Assembly (NCBI GenBank): GCA_016779935.1
Contig: JADHMQ010000014.1
Span: 1-45,163 of the forward strand
Direction: 5' to 3'
Origin: Flavobacteriales bacterium
Lineage (GTDB): Bacteria; Bacteroidota; Bacteroidia; Flavobacteriales; UBA7312
DNA length: 45,163 nucleotides
A program made the position numbers and the translations under genes. Below are positions 35,822-42,594 of the stretch, in pieces (position 1 is the first letter of the stretch; each line of letters opens with the position of its first letter). The notes beneath the pieces are model-generated. The model was not told the origin of the DNA. It did no database searches and saw only the letters and a list, made by a program, of their open reading frames with translations.

Positions 35822-37927
35822 ATGCGATTTAACTTCCCTTTTGATATTCGGAACAACTACTACAAAATTCAGAAAGTTGCCTTGTTTCTATTAGCTACTG
35901 TACTGATTGTATGGATGTTTCCAAACAGAGCATCTTTCAAGTATGAATTTCAGAAAGGAAAACCTTGGATGCATGAGAATTTAATTGCCCCTTATGACTT
36001 TCCAGTATACAAATCCAACGAACAGCTTTCTATTGAACAATTACAGGTTAGAAATAATCTGAAGCCTACTTTTGTAGTAGATGAGTCTGTATATGAAATT
36101 AAAGCAGAAGAATTTATTTCCAATTTTGAGCAAAAATGGGCAATTGATAAAAACTTAAAGAAAGATACTCGCTTTACCTTTTTTAATTTGAATAAAAAGA
36201 AGCAACAAAAAACCAAAAAGGAAAAATTGGCTTTTTATGGATTAAACATAATTGAAAACCTTTATTCAAAAGGGATTGTACAGTTAATAGATGACATTGA
36301 GTATCAAGAGGAAGATTTTGAAATAATAGTAATGCGTTCCAATGTGGGTGAAGTTAAACGCTTGGGAAAACTTTATACCATAGAATCCGCTTCGAAAAAA
36401 GCCTATGAACTCCCCAATTTAGCTGAGAATGAAAAAGAATTTTTAGCACCTCTTATTCTACAATCGTTAAAGCAAAACGTCTTTTATGATGAGGACGCCA
36501 CCAACAAAATGCTTGATAGCGAGTTGAACGAAATATCTAAAGGTTTGGGTATGGTGCAAAGGGGAGAGGTTATTATCTCTCAAGGAGAATTAGTAACAGA
36601 AAGTAATTTTCAGAAATTAGAGTCGTACCGACTGCGCTATGAGGGTGAGAATTGGCAAGATAATTCAGAGCGTTTACTGAGTTTGGGACAGTCTTTACTG
36701 GTTTTAATTGCATTTCTAATACTTTATTTATTTCTCAAGCAGTTTAGACCTGAGGTATTTATGGATAACAAAAAGGTGACTTTTATTCTCACCTTAATCA
36801 TCATCATGGTTTTAATGGCAAGCTTGTCCTTAATACCAAATAATAATCTCATATTCCTTATGCCTTTCTGTTTATTGCCCATTATTATTAAGGCATTTTT
36901 TGATACTCGATTAGCTTTGTTTACACATCTCATTGCTATCATAATTATTGGTTTTATAGTGCCAAATAGTTTCGAGTTTATCTACTTACAGCTCATGGCA
37001 GGGATAGTCTCAATTTTATCGGTATTACAGATGTATAAGCGTGCTCAGCTTTTCGTGTCTGCTGCTAAAATAATAGGTGTTTATTTCCTTACTTATTTTG
37101 CAATGGCTTTAACCCAAGAGGGTAGTATTGATAATATTGACTGGATGAATTTTGTGTGGTTTGCTGGTAATGGAGCATTAACACTATTTGCCTATCCATT
37201 AATTTTTGCTTTTGAAAAAACATTTTCACTAGTATCAGATGTTTCACTTTTAGAATTATCAGATACCAACAATCCATTACTAAGAACACTGGCTCAGAAT
37301 GCACCTGGCACATTTCAACATTCAATTCAGGTTGCTAACCTTGCCGAAGAAGGAATTTTAGAAATTGGAGGAAATGCACTGCTAGTGAGGGCTGGTGCTT
37401 TGTACCATGATATTGGTAAGATGAAAAATCCTCAATTTTTTATTGAAAATCAGATATCAGGGATTAATCCTCACGATGATATGAGCTTTGAGGAAAGTGC
37501 AAGAATCATCATTGAACATGTGAAAAATGGAATAGAAATAGCCAAAGAATATAATTTACCTGATGAGCTGATAGACTTTATTCGCACACATCATGGGACA
37601 ACTATGGTGGGTTATTTTTACAAACACCATATCAGCAGTTTTCCCGATGAATTGGAATCTGAAGATAAGTTTAGATATCCTGGTCCTAAGCCATTTTCTA
37701 AAGAAACAGCTGTATTGATGATGTCCGATTCTGTAGAGGCTGCCGCCAGAAGCTTAAAATCTCCTACTTTAGAGAATATTGATAAACTTGTAGAGAATGT
37801 TATAAATCATCAGATAGATCAAAACCAATTCGTTAATGCAGATATTACCTTGAAATCTATTACCAAAATTAAGAAATTGTTCAAGAAGAAATTACAGAGT
37901 ATTCATCACCTCAGGGTGGAATACTAA
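35822..37927 (+). CDS. 7TM receptor with HD hydrolase domain (PgpH-type c-di-AMP phosphodiesterase)
   Basis: A membrane protein of about 700 residues with a first transmembrane helix (KVALFLLATVLIVWMFP), a large extracytoplasmic 7TMR-HDED domain, about seven membrane helices (roughly 36690-37230) and a cytoplasmic HD domain. The HD domain shows QHSIQVANLAEEG, the metal-binding pair in LYHDIGKMKNP and FIRTHHGTTMVGYFY. Listeria PgpH of this family degrades cyclic di-AMP; the same role here is inferred. ATG 35822 matches the usual short N-terminus before the first helix; ATG 35759 would add 21 residues and is possible, while the frame back to 35654 overlaps the thiolase gene and is unlikely. Confidence 0.92.
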   Translation: MRFNFPFDIRNNYYKIQKVALFLLATVLIVWMFPNRASFKYEFQKGKPWMHENLIAPYDFPVYKSNEQLSIEQLQVRNNLKPTFVVDESVYEIKAEEFISNFEQKWAIDKNLKKDTRFTFFNLNKKKQQKTKKEKLAFYGLNIIENLYSKGIVQLIDDIEYQEEDFEIIVMRSNVGEVKRLGKLYTIESASKKAYELPNLAENEKEFLAPLILQSLKQNVFYDEDATNKMLDSELNEISKGLGMVQRGEVIISQGELVTESNFQKLESYRLRYEGENWQDNSERLLSLGQSLLVLIAFLILYLFLKQFRPEVFMDNKKVTFILTLIIIMVLMASLSLIPNNNLIFLMPFCLLPIIIKAFFDTRLALFTHLIAIIIIGFIVPNSFEFIYLQLMAGIVSILSVLQMYKRAQLFVSAAKIIGVYFLTYFAMALTQEGSIDNIDWMNFVWFAGNGALTLFAYPLIFAFEKTFSLVSDVSLLELSDTNNPLLRTLAQNAPGTFQHSIQVANLAEEGILEIGGNALLVRAGALYHDIGKMKNPQFFIENQISGINPHDDMSFEESARIIIEHVKNGIEIAKEYNLPDELIDFIRTHHGTTMVGYFYKHHISSFPDELESEDKFRYPGPKPFSKETAVLMMSDSVEAAARSLKSPTLENIDKLVENVINHQIDQNQFVNADITLKSITKIKKLFKKKLQSIHHLRVEY

Positions 37928-37928
37928 A

Positions 37929-38804
37929 TTATTTCAACAACAGTCGTTTAGCATCTACCTTTCTATCATTTACAGATAATCGTAACACATAAACACCAGC
38001 TCTCAGCTCTGGTTTGTTGAGTGTAATGTGGTGTAATTTTTTGGTGCAGTTTTGTTCAAACAATACCTTAGTTTCTCTACCCATTACATCGCATATATCT
38101 AATGTGACAAGAGCATTTTTGTTGTTGTAAAATCGAATTTCAAATTGCTCACTGACAGGGTTTGGAGATATAGATTCTATTTTGCTTGGAATATCGTTTC
38201 TGTCGTACTGATTTAAGTTAACAGTATCTACATCAACATTTAGGTAAATATCAAAAACACCATTTGCATTGTTGTTATCGTCCGTAGTAAGCGGAATAAT
38301 CCTATCTACTGCAGAAGGATCAGATGCCCAAGGGTCAATATCAAGAGTAGTATCGCCTTCAAAATACAATTGAGTAACTAGTTCAGGGTTATTGAGGTAT
38401 TGTATCTTGAAATGGATATGGCTAGGACGGTAGTAGCTACCGTTTAAATATTTTCCTGGCTGAATACTTTCAAAAGCATAATTTCCTACCTCGTCGGTAT
38501 ATATTTTTCCTCTATAGTCTACATCTTCATAAGCACCCTCATTATTGGCTTGCCAAACATCTATTAGAGCATTAGGAACTGGCGTTACACAATCTTTTGC
38601 ATATACAGTACCTGTAATGAATAGGCGGTTAACATCTGGAATTTCTGGAGCAATTACGCTAATGTTCGGAGCACCTTCAATAAAGTATGGTCCTAAAATG
38701 TCATCGGTTGTAACGCATTCGTCTTTAGCCAATAAATTTTTGAAAGGAATAAATGGTAATAAGGAGGCGCTAATGAACGATTTTAAGGCTTGTCTTCTTT
38801 TCAT
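37929..38804 (-). CDS. Secreted intradiol ring-cleavage dioxygenase-like protein with T9SS type A tail
   Basis: A 291-residue protein. The N-terminus, MKRRQALKSFISASLLPF, looks like a twin-arginine signal (RRxxLK followed by a hydrophobic stretch). Residues about 30-200 match the intradiol dioxygenase fold: DDILGPYFIEGAP, ALIDVWQANNEGAYE, YRGKIYTDEVGNYAFESIQP and RPSHIHFKI with the iron ligands His129 and His131; nearby Tyr residues (87-125) can supply the other ligands. Residues about 213-291 are a T9SS type A sorting domain (ISPNPVSEQFEIRF ... LRAGVYVLRLSV). The substrate is unknown; secreted members may act on aromatic compounds outside the cell. It starts with a four-base overlap on the ridA stop. 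Confidence 0.9.
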   Translation of the reverse strand: MKRRQALKSFISASLLPFIPFKNLLAKDECVTTDDILGPYFIEGAPNISVIAPEIPDVNRLFITGTVYAKDCVTPVPNALIDVWQANNEGAYEDVDYRGKIYTDEVGNYAFESIQPGKYLNGSYYRPSHIHFKIQYLNNPELVTQLYFEGDTTLDIDPWASDPSAVDRIIPLTTDDNNNANGVFDIYLNVDVDTVNLNQYDRNDIPSKIESISPNPVSEQFEIRFYNNKNALVTLDICDVMGRETKVLFEQNCTKKLHHITLNKPELRAGVYVLRLSVNDRKVDAKRLLLK

Positions 38805-39181
38805 TCTTTTGAGGCTATTAGTGAAATTTCAATATTGACGTGTTTTGGTAATACACTGACCTGAACGGCTTCTCTAGCTGGTGGTTTCTCACCAAAATAC
38901 TGGGCATAAACCGCATTTATTTCAGCGTATTGGTTCATGTCATTTAAAAATATGGTGCATTTAAGAACATGAGAAAAATCCATTTCGGCAGCAGAGAGAA
39001 CTGCCTCAAGATTTTTCATAACCTGATGGGTTTCATCGGATATATTATCAGTAATTAACTCTCCTGATTTAGGGTCAATAGCAATCTGTCCAGATGTGTA
39101 CAAGGTATTATTGGATAATATCGCTTGGCTGTAAGGACCTATTGCTTCAGGTGCGTCAGAAGTATAAATTACTTTTTTCAT
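38801..39181 (-). CDS. ridA: RidA-family enamine/imine deaminase
   Basis: A 126-residue cytoplasmic protein of the RidA (YjgF/UK114) family, which hydrolyses reactive 2-aminoacrylate and related imines. The N-terminus MKKVIYTSDAPEAIGPYSQAI, the block TSGQIAIDPKSGEL and the C-terminal ARxAVQVSVLPKHVNIEISL are all typical, including the Arg that anchors the substrate carboxylate. ATG 39181 was chosen; the frame upstream to 39328 runs through the RNase P RNA gene and is a shadow. It is the first gene of a two-gene unit with the dioxygenase, and its promoter is face to face with that of rnpB. Confidence 0.95.
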   Translation of the reverse strand: MKKVIYTSDAPEAIGPYSQAILSNNTLYTSGQIAIDPKSGELITDNISDETHQVMKNLEAVLSAAEMDFSHVLKCTIFLNDMNQYAEINAVYAQYFGEKPPAREAVQVSVLPKHVNIEISLIASKE

Positions 39182-39209
39182 TGTACTAAGATAGTATTTT
39201 TTACTTTTG
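39181..39209 (+). promoter_or_regulatory. rnpB promoter (TTG-N18-TACTTTTG)
   Basis: TTG at 39181-39183 and TACTTTTG at 39202-39209 (exact TAnnTTTG) are 18 bases apart, the classical Bacteroidota spacing. The predicted transcription start, about 39214-39216, coincides with the first base of helix P1 of the RNase P RNA. Confidence 0.75.
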
Positions 39210-39213
39210 TCAA
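39186..39213 (-). promoter_or_regulatory. ridA promoter (TTG-N17-TATCTTAG)
   Basis: On the minus strand a TTG (39211-39213) is followed after 17 bases by TATCTTAG (39186-39193), one base off TAnnTTTG. The -7 box ends four bases before the ATG at 39181, so the message would be leaderless. Confidence 0.45.
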
Positions 39214-39507
39214 AGTAGTGATAGACTTCATCGCTTTCGCAAGGAAGAGGAAAGTCCGGACACCATAGAGCAGCATAGCGGATAACATCCGTCCATCGTA
39301 AGGTGAGGACCAGTGCAACAGAAAGCAAGTACAGTTCGGCTGTAGTGAAACCAGGTAAACTCTATGCGGTGCAATGTCATGTATACCGAGAACAGGGATT
39401 GCTCGTTCAATCTCGGGGGGTGGGCAGCTCAAGCTATTCAGTAATGTATAGCGTAGATAAATGATGAAGCTCGTAAGAGAACAGAATCCGGCTTATGAAT
39501 TACTACC
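39214..39507 (+). ncRNA. rnpB: RNase P RNA, bacterial class A
   Basis: The catalytic RNA that trims tRNA 5' ends. The universally conserved 5' block GAGGAAAGTCCGGACACC (39253-39270) and the 3' block ACAGAATCCGGCTTA (39481-39495) form helix P4 and its surroundings. The two ends pair as helix P1 (AGTAGTGAT at 39214-39222 with ATTACTACC near 39499-39507), which sets both ends of the gene. It is followed at once by a strong terminator. At roughly 295 bases it is compact for class A. Antisense and sense reading frames crossing it (39178-39432 minus, 39228-39410 minus, the frame from 39461 plus) are not genes. Confidence 0.96.
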
Positions 39508-39508
39508 T

Positions 39509-39537
39509 GCTGCCCCTTGTGGGCAGCTTTTTTTTTA
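39509..39537 (+). terminator. Rho-independent terminator of rnpB
   Basis: GCTGCCC (39509-39515) pairs perfectly with GGGCAGC (39521-39527) around a five-base loop, followed by nine T. It starts one base after helix P1 of the RNase P RNA. Confidence 0.95.
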
Positions 39538-39547
39538 TTTTTGTTTT

Positions 39548-40480
39548 ATGAAGAGAATTTTTTATTTCCTTTTTTTGTTGAATGGCTTTGTCCTTTCTGC
39601 CCAAGAAAGTATAGTAAAGTCGGTGATGTTGGACTCTGTGATGGTATCTGCAGTAAGCTCAGGCTTCAGTGTGGAAGAATTTATACACTATGTGAAGACA
39701 GACACTTCATTCTATCAGGGGTTTAAAAACCTAAGGTATTACCCCCATACTTATAAAAGCGAATTGGAAATTTTTAATACTAAGAATAAATCCATTGGTT
39801 TTTTAGCTAGAGACGGTCATTATGAAGTCACAAATAACCGCTTAGTAGTAAAGGTTGATTCGGCTTACAATGATGGTAAAATTTACAATAGAAAAGGAAA
39901 GTATAGGTATTATACACCAGAGTTTTTTGATTACATCTTTTTTCCAGAAGATACTATCAAAGTAAGTAAATTCAGTTCTTCTGATAATGGAGGTGAATCT
40001 GAAAGTACTAATGAGAAAAATGAAAAAGATGCTAAGGTTATTGTCTTTAATCCAGGTTCGGTAGAGGTCGAGAAATCTGGTAGTAAGAAAGAAAAGTTAG
40101 CTGTTTTTGATGTATCCATGCAAAAGTATTATGATTACATTATCTCACAGAAAACTTATAAAGATACTTTAGAATGTTATGAGTTTGTATGTCGAATGAA
40201 AACGGATTTATCTGAGAAAGAAGAGGAGGAAGTGCTTATTCGAGAATTGGTGTCTTACTTTGATAGAAATACCTTCAATGTGGTATACAGAAAATACGTC
40301 ATGCAATACGACTATTGGCTAATTGATTTGAACGTTACTGTTGACGTAGAAATGGATTATGCTGAAGACCAGCTTATTCCTTCTTTCATTCACTATAAAG
40401 GGTATTGGGATATACCTTTTAGTAAGCCTGAAGTCGCTGACTTCAAGCTATGGAATTCGGATTTTATGATTACGGACTAA
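39548..40480 (+). CDS. Exported protein of unknown function
   Basis: ATG 39548 gives 310 residues with a clear Sec signal peptide (MKRIFYFLFLLNGFVLSAQ, cleaved before E or Q). The frame upstream to 39461 lies in rnpB and its terminator and is not coding. The mature part begins SIVKSVMLDSVMVSAVSSGFSVEEFIHYVKTDTSFYQGFKNLRYYPHTY, then a beta-rich body with a low-complexity charged insert near residues 143-170 (Ser, Glu, Asn and Lys rich), and ends with aromatic-rich strands. Many Bacteroidota genomes have such secreted proteins; I do not recognise a named family. It starts 11 bases after the rnpB terminator and meets trxB tail to tail. Confidence 0.8.
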   Translation: MKRIFYFLFLLNGFVLSAQESIVKSVMLDSVMVSAVSSGFSVEEFIHYVKTDTSFYQGFKNLRYYPHTYKSELEIFNTKNKSIGFLARDGHYEVTNNRLVVKVDSAYNDGKIYNRKGKYRYYTPEFFDYIFFPEDTIKVSKFSSSDNGGESESTNEKNEKDAKVIVFNPGSVEVEKSGSKKEKLAVFDVSMQKYYDYIISQKTYKDTLECYEFVCRMKTDLSEKEEEEVLIRELVSYFDRNTFNVVYRKYVMQYDYWLIDLNVTVDVEMDYAEDQLIPSFIHYKGYWDIPFSKPEVADFKLWNSDFMITD

Positions 40481-40481
40481 C

Positions 40482-41420
40482 TTATTCTTGAGAAGCAAGG
40501 AAGCGTTCAGCATCTAAGGCTGCCATACATCCAGTACCTGCAGAAGTAACTGCCTGTCGGTACACGTGGTCGGCAACATCACCAGCAGCAAATACACCAG
40601 GAATTTGAGTCTTTGAAGTACCTGGCTCTACTATCAGATAACCGTTATCGTCCATGTCCAATTGACCTTTAAAAATATCCGTATTTGGTTTGTGTCCAAT
40701 AGCTACAAAAAATCCAGTAGCAGGAATGACTATTTCCTCTTGAGTTAGGTTATTAAAAGCGGTTACGCTTTCCACTCCTTTCTCGCCATTGATGCTTTTT
40801 GTTTCGTGATTAAATAGAACGGTTATATTATCCGTCTTGAATACACGCTTTTGCATTGCTTTTGAAGCTCTCATTTCATCCCTTCTAACCAACATAGTCA
40901 CCTTAGTGCATAATTTAGCTAAATAAGTAGCTTCTTCGGCAGCAGTATCTCCAGCGCCTACTACAACGACCTCTTGACCTTTATAGAAAAATCCGTCGCA
41001 AACGGCACAAGCAGAAACACCAAAACCATTTAATCGTTCTTCGTCAGGAATACCCAACCATTTTGCAGAAGCTCCAGTACTAATGATAACGGTTTGAGCT
41101 AAAACATTCTTTGTACCATCTATCTCTACTTTGAATGGACGCTCAGAAAAATCAACTTTAGTTACCATTCCCCAACGCGTATCAGTATCAAAACGCTCGG
41201 CTTGGGCTTTGAAGTCTTCCATCATTTTAGTACCGTCAACACCATTAGGGTAGCCAGGATAATTATCAACTTCAGTTGTAGTTGTTAGCTGTCCACCAGG
41301 TTGCATACCTTGAATCACAACAGGTTTTAAATCTGCTCGTGCAGCATAAATAGCAGCAGTGTATCCGGCAGGTCCAGAGCCAATAATTAAGACTTCAATA
41401 TTTTCTAGTTCTTCTGACAT
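40482..41420 (-). CDS. trxB: Thioredoxin-disulfide reductase
   Basis: A 312-residue flavoenzyme that passes electrons from NADPH to thioredoxin. FAD-binding motif GSGPAG at residues 15-20, NADPH-binding motif GAGDTA at 155-160, and the redox pair Cys138/Cys141 in SACAVCDGFF. The C-terminal FAD contact GVFAAGDVADHVYRQ is present. ATG 41420 gives the usual N-terminus. It is 40 bases after the DUF4249 lipoprotein gene, but a -7 box in that gap suggests its own promoter. Confidence 0.97.
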   Translation of the reverse strand: MSEELENIEVLIIGSGPAGYTAAIYAARADLKPVVIQGMQPGGQLTTTTEVDNYPGYPNGVDGTKMMEDFKAQAERFDTDTRWGMVTKVDFSERPFKVEIDGTKNVLAQTVIISTGASAKWLGIPDEERLNGFGVSACAVCDGFFYKGQEVVVVGAGDTAAEEATYLAKLCTKVTMLVRRDEMRASKAMQKRVFKTDNITVLFNHETKSINGEKGVESVTAFNNLTQEEIVIPATGFFVAIGHKPNTDIFKGQLDMDDNGYLIVEPGTSKTQIPGVFAAGDVADHVYRQAVTSAGTGCMAALDAERFLASQE

Positions 41421-41455
41421 AATGCGTGTTTTTTATACGGTTTTTTAATCTCCGG

Positions 41456-41463
41456 CAAAGTTA
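41456..41463 (-). promoter_or_regulatory. -7 promoter box of trxB
   Basis: Minus-strand TAACTTTG, exact TAnnTTTG; its first three bases are the stop codon of the DUF4249 gene. It lies 35 bases before the trxB ATG. Confidence 0.5.
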
Positions 41464-42591
41464 AAATATTTCGAATAATGAAGGGTAAAATCTTTCAGTA
41501 TAAATGGTATCTTCTTTAGCAATGACTTTGTAGTAGATGGCGGATTGTCCGTAGAAGATTCCATAACCGTTATTTACGTTGGATTGCAAATTAATGGGTT
41601 CGGCAAAAGGATTGCCACCACTGTTGTTTTGGTAGTCAACGGAACGCCAAAACAGATACGATTCGTAATCTATCTGGCTAAAGCGTAACAAAACGGTGTC
41701 TGGAAAAACGTCTTTGTCATGTGATAGTATACTTTGACCAGACTTAAAGTATCCGTTTTCTTCTTGTTCAAAGTCATGATCACTGGTGTCAAATAATATA
41801 TTGTTGGATGTTCCCCTTTGCAAGTAAGTATCGAAGGAAGTACCGTTGAGGCCTTCAAAATCGTTTCTAACAAAACCCCACAATGCTTTCACGAAAAATG
41901 GGTCTTCTATGTTATTCACCGATACACTAAAAGGTTCAATTCCATTTTGTGGGTTTTCTCCCCATTGTGTTTCTTTGGTATGAAAGAGTCTTTTGTGTTC
42001 AATCATTATAGTATTTCCTAATGTATCAGGGTCTGAGTAATGAAACCAAAAGTTACCAAGATTAGGTCGTGGAGCATTTTCGTCTACAACAAACCATACG
42101 CTATCCATTGGGTGCTCGCTGGGAATTGTAGTAAAGGCAGTAAGGGTGTCTTCATTTCGTATAATTTCTAGGGAATACGATTTATTTGCCTCACTAAATG
42201 TAAAGGGAGGAGTAGGTTGTATGTACAAACCTGGTAATGCATTTTGCAGAGAGTCAAACAAATTGATTAAATCTTCATCTTGTGAAAAATCAGCAATATT
42301 TAAATCAAGAATGTTCACTAATGGCACTTCGTTACCGTCTTCATTTCTTACTGTTATTGTAGCATCTTCTACAAATACGGAGTTAATGGTTTCAGCTGTT
42401 ACAGGATCAAAAAACGGTTCACTTTGTGTTAAGAGGGCATAGGCTGGATAGCCTGGCTGCATCACTGCCTGAACCACAATTTTTTTAGTGGTATTGCCTT
42501 GACTAAAATCTACCTCTTGTTCGAATTCGAAAAACTTTTCGCAAGACACTAAGCCTAACGTAATCAGTATTAATGGGATTAATGTTCTCAT
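41461..42591 (-). CDS. DUF4249-type outer-membrane lipoprotein
   Basis: A 376-residue lipoprotein (signal MRTLIPLILITLGLVSC, lipidated Cys17) with the DUF4249 pattern: KKIVVQAVMQPGYPAYALLTQSEPF near the start, ATITVRNEDGNEV, LEIIRNEDTLTAFTTIPSEHPMDSVWF, and a C-terminal NNGYGIFYGQSAIYYKV. In Bacteroidota such genes very often follow a TonB receptor, as here, with a three-base gap, and the protein probably works with that receptor at the outer membrane. The substrate is unknown. Confidence 0.85.
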   Translation of the reverse strand: MRTLIPLILITLGLVSCEKFFEFEQEVDFSQGNTTKKIVVQAVMQPGYPAYALLTQSEPFFDPVTAETINSVFVEDATITVRNEDGNEVPLVNILDLNIADFSQDEDLINLFDSLQNALPGLYIQPTPPFTFSEANKSYSLEIIRNEDTLTAFTTIPSEHPMDSVWFVVDENAPRPNLGNFWFHYSDPDTLGNTIMIEHKRLFHTKETQWGENPQNGIEPFSVSVNNIEDPFFVKALWGFVRNDFEGLNGTSFDTYLQRGTSNNILFDTSDHDFEQEENGYFKSGQSILSHDKDVFPDTVLLRFSQIDYESYLFWRSVDYQNNSGGNPFAEPINLQSNVNNGYGIFYGQSAIYYKVIAKEDTIYTERFYPSLFEIF

Positions 42592-42594
42592 GAT

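Noticed and set aside
39178-39432. Minus-strand frames of 60-84 residues, and the longer ridA start at 39328
   Set aside because: They are antisense to the RNase P RNA gene, whose conserved blocks, promoter and terminator explain this region.
39461-39547. N-terminal extension of the 39548 exported protein
   Set aside because: It lies in the 3' end of rnpB and its terminator; the ATG at 39548 gives a clean signal peptide.
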